NCBI GenBank assembly: GCA_049323655.1
Contig: JBMONO010000018.1
Coordinates: 31,111 to 95,110, forward strand
Direction: 5' to 3'
Source of the DNA: DB1 sp049323655
GTDB taxonomy: Bacteria > Desulfobacterota > Desulfobulbia > Desulfobulbales > SURF-16
DNA: 64,000 bases
Shown: positions 1-8,800 of the stretch, piece after piece
Position numbering within the stretch: the stretch's first letter is position 1
Layout of the letters: every line of letters starts with the position of its first letter
Translations under genes and position numbers: made by a program
Notes under the pieces: generated by a model
Database searches by the model: none
Told to the model about the DNA's origin: nothing
What the model saw: only the letters and a program-made list of their open reading frames with translations

Positions 1-273
1 TTGCCGCAACGGGGCGATTTTGTACTGCATTTCGAACTCTTCCATGTCCTGCAGATTGCGGAGCAGGTTGGCGAAAACCTCACGGATGGCGCTGTCGGAG
101 GTGGTTTCGATGATGTGCTGGTCCAGGAGACGCTGGACGAGTTTCTGGGCCAGTTCGTCGGCGAATTTGTAGGCCGACGAGAGCATGATCTTGCGCTCCT
201 GTTCTCGTTTGCGGTCAATGGCCCTTACCGCCTTGTTGCCTGCCCGGTAAGGATTGCTTGAATGATGTCCCAT
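1..273 (-). CDS. Hypothetical protein, N-terminal part (runs off the left edge)
   Basis: The reading frame starts at an ATG whose complement is at 271-273, six bases after a GGAG ribosome-binding site, and is open to the window edge (91 codons). The visible part is charged and helical: a basic stretch of Arg, Lys and Glu around residues 14-27, then a region rich in Leu, Gln and Asp. No signal peptide or membrane segment is visible. It points away from the sulfite reductase-like gene, so the roughly 280 bases between them should hold divergent promoters. I do not recognise the family. Confidence 0.6.
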   Translation of the reverse strand, partial: MGHHSSNPYRAGNKAVRAIDRKREQERKIMLSSAYKFADELAQKLVQRLLDQHIIETTSDSAIREVFANLLRNLQDMEEFEMQYKIAPLRQ

Positions 274-551
274 GATTTTCTCCTGTTGTCGTCATCGTCG
301 TCGCTGGGTGAATTTTTTTATTTAACCGGTGCGGGCGGAAAGGGCCACAACTTTCTTGTTGCCGGCGCGCAAAAAAAGTGACAGCAGGGTGGGGATGGAT
401 CGGCTTGCGAATAATGAGTGGGGGGCGGGTATGTCTGACGGTCTGAAGCAGTAGGCTGAGTGGTTGCGGCAAGGCGAAAATTCGGGTATAGAGGCGGGGA
501 AAACCGTGCTGCACCGTAAGGAATGAATTCGAAGTGAAAAGGGGGAAAAAG

Positions 552-1154
552 ATGAATATTACCGTATTGCTGCCGGCCGGCCGTCTGCCGCTGCCTGTCA
601 TGGCCAAGGCCCATGAGCTTGCCGCCAGGCATGGTCTGGGCGTCTATCTGTCCCTTGCCCAGAACTTGCGTTTGATCAATGTGCCGGAAGAGGCGGCCGA
701 TCAGATCAAGGCCGAGCTGGCGGAGCTTGGGGTCCGTTTCAAGGGGCCGGGGAAATTCCCCATACCGCGGGTCTGCGTCGGTGAAAAGCATTGCAATCTC
801 GGGGGCATTGATCCGGAAGCGATGTCAGGAAAGATTCTTGCCCGCTTTCAGGACAAGGCGCTGACCAAACCGAAATTCAAGATTGCCATCGCCGCCTGCC
901 CGTTGTGCTGTTCGGCCCCGAAAATCACCGATATCGGCATTGTCGCCACCAGGGCCGGATTCGAGCTGTATGCCGGCGGCAAGGGTGGGCCGTATCCGAA
1001 AGAGGGGCGACGGGTTCTGGTGAAGGGGTCTGAGGCGGAGGTGCTGGAGGCAGTGGAGAAACTGGTCAACTTCCACGACGCCCACACCAAGAAAAAACAG
1101 CGTATGCGAAAACTGCTCGATCATCCGGAGTTTCCTTTTCCGGAGGAGGTATGA
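552..1154 (+). CDS. Low-molecular-weight siroheme/4Fe-4S sulfite (or nitrite) reductase-like protein
   Basis: This 200-residue protein carries the paired Cys motifs of nitrite/sulfite reductases: C75-X5-C81 and, after about 35 residues, a CPLCC cluster in which C116-X3-C120 fits the canonical spacing. These ligate a 4Fe-4S cluster coupled to siroheme. The length matches the small monomeric assimilatory-type sulfite reductase known from Desulfovibrio rather than the dissimilatory DsrAB enzyme. It is probably cytoplasmic and reduces sulfite or nitrite with six electrons; the substrate is inferred. The start at 552 follows a purine-rich GGGGG stretch; an in-frame GTG at 534 is an alternative. 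A small open frame overlaps its stop codon. Confidence 0.8.
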   Translation: MNITVLLPAGRLPLPVMAKAHELAARHGLGVYLSLAQNLRLINVPEEAADQIKAELAELGVRFKGPGKFPIPRVCVGEKHCNLGGIDPEAMSGKILARFQDKALTKPKFKIAIAACPLCCSAPKITDIGIVATRAGFELYAGGKGGPYPKEGRRVLVKGSEAEVLEAVEKLVNFHDAHTKKKQRMRKLLDHPEFPFPEEV

Positions 1155-1291
1155 GCAGCCCGTTGAGAAATGGGGTGTTTGGCAGCGGTGAGCCGGCCAT
1201 GTCCAGGATGCCGGACAGAAATCACCCTTGGCCACTGACGCCGTGGAAGGATGAGGATGGGAGCGGACCGGTCAGCCCTGCCGCTCGATAA
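1151..1291 (+). CDS. Possible 46-residue small protein coupled to the upstream gene
   Basis: An ATG at 1151 overlaps the TGA of the sulfite reductase-like gene (ATGA overlap) and is preceded by a strong GGAGGAGG ribosome-binding site that lies inside the upstream gene. The frame runs 46 codons to a TAA at 1289-1291 and overlaps the 3' end of the convergent NapH-like gene by 20 bases. The product is rich in Pro, Gly, Ser and Arg with two Trp and no clear fold. Good initiation signals and coupling favour translation, but the composition is not convincing, so it may be a chance frame. Confidence 0.35.
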   Translation: MSSPLRNGVFGSGEPAMSRMPDRNHPWPLTPWKDEDGSGPVSPAAR

Positions 1292-1994
1292 GCTGTCTGT
1301 TTCTGAGGCCGAGATTGCCGAGAATCGAACAGCCCTTTATCGGTTCCTTCTGGAATGCGAGGGCGCCTTTCGGGCAGTTGACCACGCAGTTGCCGCAGCG
1401 CATGCACTCACTGCCCGGTACAAACCCCTGGCTCCTGAACGAGCCGGCGTTGGTCTCGATCGGGCAGCTTTTTTTGCAGATGCCGCACTGCTTGCAGGAG
1501 GAATCGACCTGCAGCAGGTAGTTGCAGGGCGAGATGACCCCCTGGAAGGTCGCCATCGGGCAGATGCTGCACCAGGAGCGCGGTTTCCAGATCAGGCCGA
1601 TAAAGACGGCCAGACCGGTGGACAGGGACCACATCATGACAAAGGTGGCGCCGATCTGCCGCGGATCTCCTTCTGAGGCGATAAGACGAAAGGTCAGCAG
1701 CCCCATCATCAGGATAAAAAGTAGCCAACGGAACCAGCCGGCCTTGAAGACCGGCAGCATCGGTCTTTTCAGGCTGATCAGGGAAAGTATTCGCTCATGA
1801 AAGGCGCCCATGGCGCAGATCCAGCCACAGTAGAACCTGCCGCGGAAGAGGGTCATGATGAACATGACAAGCATCATGCTCACCGCCACATAACCGAGGT
1901 AAGGTTGAATAGCGCCGCCAATTATAACCAGGGGAACGAGGCCGGCCATGAACCATTGCATCGTCTTGCGGGGTTGTTTTTCTTTGATCTGCAT
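1272..1994 (-). CDS. NapH/MauN-type polyferredoxin-like membrane protein
   Basis: This 240-residue protein has about four membrane segments in its first 140 residues. They are interrupted by Cys motifs facing one side (CGWIC near residue 56 and CSIC near 142), as in NapH, NosR and RdxA relatives. The C-terminal third carries two ferredoxin-type 4Fe-4S motifs (CKQCGICKKSCP and CMRCGNCVVNCP). Such proteins pass electrons between the quinone pool and periplasmic or cytoplasmic redox partners. No nap or nos genes are nearby, so the partner is unknown; the convergent sulfite reductase-like protein is a possible neighbour-partner (inference). An AT-rich stretch at 1995-2100 probably holds its promoter. 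Confidence 0.8.
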   Translation of the reverse strand: MQIKEKQPRKTMQWFMAGLVPLVIIGGAIQPYLGYVAVSMMLVMFIMTLFRGRFYCGWICAMGAFHERILSLISLKRPMLPVFKAGWFRWLLFILMMGLLTFRLIASEGDPRQIGATFVMMWSLSTGLAVFIGLIWKPRSWCSICPMATFQGVISPCNYLLQVDSSCKQCGICKKSCPIETNAGSFRSQGFVPGSECMRCGNCVVNCPKGALAFQKEPIKGCSILGNLGLRNRQLIERQG

Positions 1995-2103
1995 CGTTGT
2001 CGTTTGTTGTTGAATATCAGTGAAAAATGGAAAATCGATTTTGTATTTTCATAATTTAATTAATTACTGAAATATTGCAAGAAAAAAAGACAGCCGATTG
2101 AGT

Positions 2104-2238
2104 TTGACAAACCCCTAAAAAGCCTTTTTTTGCCACAGAGCGCACTGAGGACACAGATAAAATTCTTTAATTACAATTAGTTGTCTCTGGGTGCTCTGCA
2201 GTCTCTGTGGTTGATTTTCAGTTTTCACGCGACTATCA
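2104..2238 (-). repeat. Repeat A, copy 1 (CACAGAG palindromic intergenic element)
   Basis: About 135 bases read in reverse orientation. It has the family layout: outer arms containing CCCCTAAAAAGCC (left) and a decayed TTTTCACGCGA (right), inner arms rich in CACAGAG/CTCTGTG, and an AT-rich centre containing TTAATTACAATTAG. The outer arms have lost several bases of complementarity compared with other copies. It is followed at once by a repeat B copy. Confidence 0.85.
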
Positions 2239-2239
2239 G

Positions 2240-2340
2240 TTTGTCGGAATCGTAAAAAGCCACGATTCCGACGGGCGCGGATTGTCACTCGTTGTTTTCG
2301 CTTTTCCGCCTGCCGCAGTTTACGGTTTTTGCGCGACCAT
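2240..2340 (+). repeat. Repeat B, copy 1
   Basis: About 100 bases. It opens with a perfect hairpin (GTCGGAATCGT and ACGATTCCGAC around an 8-base loop), then has a variable middle, then a conserved block reading CTCGTTGTTTTC and CCGCCTG, and ends in TTTTTGCGCGACCAT. The same layout recurs at 39831 and 46930. With repeat A it fills the roughly 400-base gap between the NapH-like gene and prfC, which otherwise holds nothing I can recognise. Confidence 0.8.
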
Positions 2341-2400
2341 TATTTTTTTGTGGATGACGGCAGGTGAGTGTATGCTGCCGGCCGGATCGGGTGGCAGGGC

Positions 2401-3987
2401 TCAGGTGTGTTCCCTGGTCTTGTGGAAAGCAATGGCGGGAAACTGTTCCATAGTGCGGGACAGCGACCATTCGCTGGAGGCAAGAAAGGAGAGATGGCCT
2501 TCCGCATCAAGGGCGAGGTTCGCCTGTTTCTTCTGGGTGAATTCCTCGAGTTTTTTGCGGTCGTCGCAGCTGACCCAGCGGGCGGTGGCGTAGTCAACCC
2601 CCTCGGAGATTGCCTCGACTCCGTATTCCGCCAGCAATCGTGCCATGGTGACATCAAACTGGAGGACCCCCACCGCGCCGAGGATGTAGTCGCTGCCCAT
2701 GAGCGGCCGGAAAAGCTGGACCGCACCCTCTTCGGCGAGCTGCATGAGCCCCTTGTTGAGCTGTTTCATCTTCAGCGGGTTTTTCAGCAGCACCCGGCGG
2801 AAGTGTTCCGGTGCGAAATTGGGGATGCCGGTGAATTTCAGCGGTTCTTTGTCGGTGAAGGTGTCGCCGATCTTGATGGTGCCGTGGTTGTGAATGCCGA
2901 TGATGTCGCCGGGGTATGCCTCTTCGACATTGGAGCGATCCTGTGCCATGAAGATGGTGGCGTTGGCCAGGGTAACATCCTTGCCCAGCCGGTGGTGGCG
3001 AACCTTCATGCCGCGAGTGAATTTGCCGGAGCAGATGCGAAAAAAGGCGATGCGGTCCCGGTGGGCCGGATTCATGTTGGCCTGGATCTTAAAGGTGAAA
3101 CCGGAAAAAGCATCCTCTTCGGGTCGGACGGTACGGGTCTGGGTTACCCGCGGCCCCGGTGCCGGGGCCAGCTCGACAAAGGCGTCGAGCAGCTCCTTGA
3201 CCCCGAAGTTATTGATGGCGCTGCCGAAAAAGACCGGGGTCTGGTTGGCCTTCAGATAATGGGCATGGTCGAAGGGATTGGCGGCGCCGTCCAGCAGTTC
3301 GATGTCCTCCCGCAGTTTGTCCGCCTGCCGGCCGAGCAGGGTGTCGAGGCCAGGGTCGTTGATGTCCCCGATTACCACCGTATCCTCGGGGCGGGTTTCC
3401 CGGCTCGGGGTGAAGAGCCGCAATTCGCCCCGGTACATGTTGTAGACCCCCTTGAAGCCTTTGCCCATGCCGATGGGCCAGGAAAGCGGGGCGCATTCGA
3501 TCTGCAGCGTCTCCTCGATTTCGGCCATGATGTCGAGCGGATTCATGCCCTCGCGGTCCAGTTTGTTGATGAAGGTGATGACCGGGGTGTTGCGCATCCG
3601 GCACACCTCCATCAGCTTTTTGGTCTGGGTTTCGACGCCTTTGGCGTTGTCGATGACCATCAGCGCGCTGTCCACCGCGGTCAGCACCCGGTAGGTATCC
3701 TCTGAAAAATCCTGATGGCCCGGGGTGTCAAGCAGGTTGATTTCAAAATCACGGTAGTTGAATTTCATCACCGAGGAGGTGACTGAGATGCCGCGTTCCT
3801 GTTCGATGGCCATCCAGTCGCTCACCGCGTGGGCCGCGGTCTTGCGCGACTTTACCGCGCCGGCCATCTGAATGGCGCCACCGAAGAGCAAGAGCTTTTC
3901 GGTGAGGGTGGTCTTGCCCGCATCCGGGTGGCTGATGATGCCGAAGGTGCGGCGCCGGGAGATTTCCTGTAAGAGTTTGCTGCTCAC
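2401..3987 (-). CDS. prfC: Peptide chain release factor 3 (RF3)
   Basis: This 528-residue translational GTPase has the usual RF3 length. The G1 loop (SHPDAGKTT, near residues 19-27), the G3 motif DTPGH near residue 88 and the G4 motif NKLD near residue 142 are intact. They are followed by the EF-G-like domain 2 and the C-terminal RF3 domain. RF3 recycles class I release factors RF1 and RF2 from the ribosome after peptide release and helps post-peptidyl-transfer quality control. It acts in the cytoplasm. It appears to be a single-gene unit with a strong hairpin upstream at 4025-4053. Confidence 0.97.
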   Translation of the reverse strand: MSSKLLQEISRRRTFGIISHPDAGKTTLTEKLLLFGGAIQMAGAVKSRKTAAHAVSDWMAIEQERGISVTSSVMKFNYRDFEINLLDTPGHQDFSEDTYRVLTAVDSALMVIDNAKGVETQTKKLMEVCRMRNTPVITFINKLDREGMNPLDIMAEIEETLQIECAPLSWPIGMGKGFKGVYNMYRGELRLFTPSRETRPEDTVVIGDINDPGLDTLLGRQADKLREDIELLDGAANPFDHAHYLKANQTPVFFGSAINNFGVKELLDAFVELAPAPGPRVTQTRTVRPEEDAFSGFTFKIQANMNPAHRDRIAFFRICSGKFTRGMKVRHHRLGKDVTLANATIFMAQDRSNVEEAYPGDIIGIHNHGTIKIGDTFTDKEPLKFTGIPNFAPEHFRRVLLKNPLKMKQLNKGLMQLAEEGAVQLFRPLMGSDYILGAVGVLQFDVTMARLLAEYGVEAISEGVDYATARWVSCDDRKKLEEFTQKKQANLALDAEGHLSFLASSEWSLSRTMEQFPAIAFHKTREHT

Positions 3988-4024
3988 TGTTTGACCTTGT
4001 CTGTTGCTGGGGAAGCGTAAAATA

Positions 4025-4053
4025 CAAAACGGGCCGAACTACGGCCCGTTTTG
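4025..4053. terminator. Perfect 12-bp hairpin upstream of prfC, terminator- or leader-like
   Basis: CAAAACGGGCCG and its exact complement CGGCCCGTTTTG enclose the 5-base loop AACTA. Read leftward, the stem is followed by a U-rich stretch (TTTTGTATTTT), so it could end transcripts or act in the prfC leader 38 bases before the start codon. Read rightward, only four T follow. Which role applies cannot be told from sequence. Confidence 0.5.
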
Positions 4054-4249
4054 AGTAAAACAATCTACTATACTCGAATGAAGAGGGTTTGTCCAGAATT
4101 GCGGCGCAAATTCCTGCCGCCGCTGGTCACCCGGGGGTCAGCGCGGGATGTCTGAAAAAACGCTGTTGCTATTTTGTCGACTTGCCGGTAGGAGTATGGC
4201 ACACAGGCGGCAGCGGCCGCGTTATCTATCACCTTATGGAGAAAAAACG

Positions 4250-4567
4250 ATGGCGGAATTCAGCAATGTCACAATAGTGAAGGAGGCAAATGTCTATTTC
4301 GACGGCAAGGTCACCAGCAGGACCGTTCTTTTTCCGGACGGAACGAAAAAGACCCTCGGCGTCATGCTGCCCGGCGACTACGAGTTTAACACAGCGGACA
4401 GGGAGATCATGGAAATTCTTTCCGGCGATCTCGACGTGCTGTTGCCCGGCGAATCGACCTGGAAAACCGTCAGCGGCGGCGAGTCCTTCGAGGTACCGGC
4501 CAACGCGACATTCAGCTTGAAAGTACGGGGGCTGACCGATTACTGCTGCTCGTTCATGAAAAAGTAA
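4250..4567 (+). CDS. ppnP: Pyrimidine/purine nucleoside phosphorylase (DUF1255)
   Basis: This 105-residue protein has the PpnP single-domain cupin fold signature: an N-terminal strand with a YFDGKV-like segment, a TKKTLGVMLPGDYEF core, and a conserved Glu-Ile-Leu-Ser-Gly region followed by the second beta-barrel half. The family phosphorolyses several nucleosides to the free base and ribose-1-phosphate in nucleoside salvage. The start at 4250 is set by a GGAG site eight bases upstream and matches the family's length of about 94-105 residues; a longer frame upstream has no support. A decayed CTCTGTG-rich stretch follows at about 4600-4640. Confidence 0.9.
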   Translation: MAEFSNVTIVKEANVYFDGKVTSRTVLFPDGTKKTLGVMLPGDYEFNTADREIMEILSGDLDVLLPGESTWKTVSGGESFEVPANATFSLKVRGLTDYCCSFMKK

Positions 4568-4672
4568 ACATCGACAAAGAGACCAGGGAAAGAAGGGGAT
4601 GGGGGCAACCTTCTCTGTGATCTCCGTGCGCTCTACGCGGCATGGCGGATGTCGGTGCGCCTTCGGGTCTGC

Positions 4673-4990
4673 TCAGATCGGCGGGGCGATGGTCACCAGA
4701 ATCCGCATGTCGGTGATTGCCCGGGCGCCGTGTGGTTCGCTGATGTCGCAGATGAGTATATCGCCTGTCCCAGCCGGCATGGCGGTGTTGTCGGTGCCGA
4801 GAAATTCGCCGCTGCCCTCGATAACCTGAATGGAAAGCTGGCCTTCCACCTGATGCGAATGGACCGGAAAGGTTTCACCGGCCCTGATGTTGAAGTTGAT
4901 GATTTTAAAGAAAGGGGAGTCGTGCACCAGAAATTTTGTGATGCCTGCTCCGGTGAACTCTCTGCTGTTTTCTAATGCGAATGTTTTCAT
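4673..4990 (-). CDS. Small cupin-domain protein
   Basis: This 105-residue single-domain cupin has the metal-binding first motif visible as GETFPVHSHQVEGQ (His-X-His...Glu/Gln), followed by the glycine-rich turn GSGEFLG and a second motif ending SEPHGARAI. Such small cupins bind a divalent metal and act in sugar or amino-acid metabolism or as ligand sensors; no substrate can be assigned. The start at 4990 follows a GGAGG ribosome-binding site. It is convergent with ppnP and divergent from the RNase HI gene, so it is probably transcribed alone. Confidence 0.8.
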   Translation of the reverse strand: MKTFALENSREFTGAGITKFLVHDSPFFKIINFNIRAGETFPVHSHQVEGQLSIQVIEGSGEFLGTDNTAMPAGTGDILICDISEPHGARAITDMRILVTIAPPI

Positions 4991-5098
4991 AAGGCCTCCG
5001 GATGGTTGAGATGGTGTATGCTGTCTCACAGGATAGAGGATGAGCGGAAAAAATGCCTTGACTTAGATCAAGCAAACCAAAAAAGCGCCGGAAAAATC

Positions 5099-5785
5099 AT
5101 GCCAGCACGGAAATTTTACGCAATCGCCGCCGGTTACACCCCCGGCATTTACGATAACTGGTCCGAGGCCCAGGCGCAGGTTAAGGGGTTTGCCGGGGCG
5201 ATATACAAAGGATTTGCCACCAGAGATGAAGCGGAGGCGTGGCTGGCAAACCCTGGATATGGCGGTAAAGGCGGCGCGCCACGGACGGCAGGGGCGCCGC
5301 CACCAGTCGCTGCCGGCGGCGACGAGGTTGTCATCTACACCGATGGCGGCAGCATCAACAATCCGGGCCCCGGCGGGTACGGTGTCGTCATCATCGAGAA
5401 AGGAAAACGCCGGGAGTTCAGCGGCGGTTTTCGCCGCACCACTAACAACCGAATGGAACTGATGGGCTGCATCGTCGCCCTGCGCCACATTCAGGATCGG
5501 CACAAAAAGGTCATCCTCTATTCGGATTCCAGTTATGTGGTGAACGGCATTGCCAAGGGCTGGGCGCGAGGCTGGCGGCGGCGGGGCTGGCGGAAGTCCG
5601 ACGGCAGTCCGGCCCTCAACCCGGACCTGTGGGCCGCCTTGCTTGATCTGATCGACGGCCGCGACATCACCTTCCACTGGGTACGGGGTCATGCCGGCAA
5701 CCTGGAAAACGAACGTTGTGATGCGCTTGCAGTGACAGCGGCCCGAGGAAGCGGCCTCGCGGAGGATAAAGGGTACCGCGGCTAA
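5099..5785 (+). CDS. rnhA: Ribonuclease HI with N-terminal hybrid-binding (viroplasmin-like) domain
   Basis: The protein has 228 residues. Residues 3-48 form an RNase H1 hybrid-binding domain (FYAIAAG, GIYDNW, YKGF, EAEAWL), like eukaryotic RNase H1 and caulimovirus P6. A Gly/Pro/Ala linker leads to the catalytic domain from about residue 78, where all four acidic residues are present: YTDGGS, RMELMG, YSDSSYV and NERCDALA. The enzyme cleaves RNA in RNA-DNA hybrids during replication and R-loop removal. The start at 5099 gives the complete N-terminal domain; its ribosome-binding site is weak. Confidence 0.93.
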   Translation: MPARKFYAIAAGYTPGIYDNWSEAQAQVKGFAGAIYKGFATRDEAEAWLANPGYGGKGGAPRTAGAPPPVAAGGDEVVIYTDGGSINNPGPGGYGVVIIEKGKRREFSGGFRRTTNNRMELMGCIVALRHIQDRHKKVILYSDSSYVVNGIAKGWARGWRRRGWRKSDGSPALNPDLWAALLDLIDGRDITFHWVRGHAGNLENERCDALAVTAARGSGLAEDKGYRG

Positions 5786-5852
5786 ATTTCCCGGGCTGTT
5801 CCGCGTCGGGAAGTGTCCTGGATGGCGTCCTGCTGCACGAAGGGAACTCAAT

Positions 5853-8800
5853 ATGAAGCGACTGTTCAGGAAACGTTTGTCAGACCGAGCGGCGGGCTGG
5901 ATTGTCCGGCGAGCGATTGTCGCGGTATTTTTGCTGACCAGCATGCTCGGCCTCTGTTGTCGGGTATGCCTGGCCGCTGCCCCTCCGGTGCTTTTTGCTG
6001 CCGACACCAACATCGTCGAGCTCGGGCTCCATCTCGATTATCTCTTCGACACCACCCGGCAGCTGACGGTCGAGGAGGTGGCCGCGGAACCGGTGACCGC
6101 TTTTTTCCTGCCTTCCAGGGATCATACCCCTGGTTTCGGCTTCACCGATGCGATCTGCTGGCTGCGTTTCACCGTGGTCAACAGGGGGCCAGAGACGGTT
6201 CGCACCTTTGTCGAGATCGGCTACCCGCTGCTCGATCATATTGCCCTTTACACCCCATCGGCAGCAGGGTTCACGGTCATGGAGGCGGGTGACTCATTGC
6301 CCTTTGCCCAGCGCGCCATCCAGTTTCGCAACTTTGTTTTTCCGATCGATCTGCAGGCCGGGGAAGAGAAGACCCTTTTTCTGCGTTGCGAAACGACCAG
6401 CTCGATGAATTTCCCCCTCACCCTGCTCTCCACCGTCGCGCTTGCCGAACGGATTTCCACCGAGCAGACCCTGCTCGGCCTTTACTACGGCATCCTCGGT
6501 ACCATGCTCTTTTTCAGTCTGCTTTTCTACCTGATCCTGAAAGACATCACCTATCTCTACTATCTGCTCTTCATCGGCGGCTACATGCTGTTCCAGCTCA
6601 GCATCAACGGCCTGGCTTTTCAGTATCTCTGGCCAAAATCGATCTGGTGGGCCAACAACAACATCCCTTTTTTCATCTTTTTCTCCTTTCTCTTCGCCAC
6701 CCTCTTTACCCGCAAGGCGCTGGACACCGCCAAACTCGTCCCCCGCCTCGACAAACTGCTGCTCGTCATCGTTGCAGTGGCGGCGGCAGGACTCTTCGTC
6801 TCGCCTTTTATCGACTATTCCCTCTCCATTCGCGCCTCGTCGAGCTTCTGTCTGTCCGTGCTGGTACTCATTTATGCCGCTATCTTCTGCGCGATCAAGG
6901 GACATCGACCGGCGATCTTCTACTCCGTTGCCTGGATAGCCTTCCTCGTCGGGGTCGGGGTGTATGCCCTGAAGAGCTTCGGTCTGTTGCCCAATAATTT
7001 TTTCACCGCCTACGGCCTGCAGATCGGTTCCGCCTGGGAGGTGGTCATCCTCTTCATGGGTCTGGCCGACCGCTTCCATCTGATGGCGGAGGAGAAGAAG
7101 CAGATTCAGGAAGAGTACGCCCGTAAGCTGAAACTGCAGGTGGATGAGCGCACCGCCGACCTTCTTCAGGTCAATCGCCATCTTGCCCAGGAGGCCATGG
7201 AGCGCCGACTGGCCGAGGAAAAGGCGGAAAGCGCCAACCGGGCCAAGTCGGCGTTTCTCGCCAACATGAGCCACGAAATCCGCACGCCGATGAACGCCAT
7301 CATCGGCATGAGCGGTCTGGCTCTGAAGCAGGAGATGCCGGTCAAGGTGCGGAACTATCTTGAGGTTATCCGCGATGCCGGGCAGTCGCTGCTCGGCATC
7401 ATCAATGAGATCCTCGATTTTTCCAAGATCGAGGCCGGCAAGTTGCATTTGGAAAAGACCGCCTTCTCCCTGACCGCGCTCCTCGATGAGCTGGTCGACA
7501 TGTTCGGCCACCGGGTTGGCGAAAAACAGGGGCTGGAGCTGATCGTTATCCTCGAAGAGGAGATTCCCTGCCAACTCATCGGCGATCCGCTTCGTCTTCG
7601 GCAGGTGCTGGTCAACCTCATCTCCAATGCCGTTAAGTTCACCGAGAGCGGTGAAATTGTCGTGGCGGTGCGCTGTTCAGCCCGGATGGAGGAGGCGATA
7701 CGTCTCTGTTTTACCGTGCGTGATAGCGGCATCGGTATCAATCCGGCAGTGATTGACACGCTGTTTGAGTCGTTTGTCCAGGCCGATACCTCGACGACCC
7801 GCAAACATGGCGGCACCGGACTGGGGCTGACCATCAGCCGCAGGCTGGTCACCATGATGGGCGGCGAGATCACGGTGGCAAGCGAGCCCGGGCGGGGCAG
7901 CACCTTTGCGTTTACCCTCGACTTTCCTCTGCAGTCCGATCGGCCGGAGCCGCGTTATCTCCTGCCGCCGGAGCGGGCCGGTCTGTCTGTGCTGGTGGTC
8001 GATGACAATTCCCTGGCCCGGGAGACCATGGCGCGGCTGCTGACCGGCTTCGGCTGCCGGGTCAGCAGCGCTTCCTCAGGGGAAGAGGCGCTGGCCAATC
8101 TGGTGGCGGAGGCTGGAGCGGAGAGGGCCGGTTGGGATCTGCTGATCACCGATCTGCGCATGGGGGGCATGGACGGGGTCACCCTGGCCGGGAACATTCA
8201 TGCCATTCCGGAGCTGGCCGGACTGCCGGTGATCCTCGTCGCCTCGCTCCGGCATGAGGCGGAACTGGCCCGCTCGGCGACGGCGGCGGTCGAGGTGGTA
8301 CTCAATAAGCCGATCAAGCGGTCATGCCTCTATCAGGCCATCCTGAAGCTTTCCGGCGAAAAATCACGACAGACGGCTCGAACCGACCTTGCCGACGGGG
8401 CTGTCGGCGATGCTCGCCCTGTCTTTACCGGCCGCACTGTGCTGTTGGTGGAGGATAACCCCATTAATCGCAAGGTGGCCGGTGAGATGCTCGATCATGC
8501 CGGGATCAGTTACCGGGTGGCAACCAATGGCCGGGAGGCGCTGGAAGAGGCGCGACAGGGTGGGCTGGATGCGGTGCTCATGGATGTGCAGATGCCGGTG
8601 ATGGACGGCTTCGAGGCCACCGCCGCCATTCGCGCCGATGCCCGTTGCCGGCATCTGCCGATCATCGCCATGACGGCCCATGCGATGGCGGGCTATCGGG
8701 AGCGGTGTGTGGCGGCCGGCATGAACGATTATCTCGCCAAACCTCTGGAGGAACAGGATCTGTTTGCCGTTCTCGACCGCTGGCTCGGCCCGGGGCGGCT

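Noticed and set aside
4600..4640. CTCTGTGATCTCC and GTGCGCTCT stretch as a tenth repeat A copy
   Set aside because: It resembles one inner arm only, without outer arms or AT core; too short to separate from chance.
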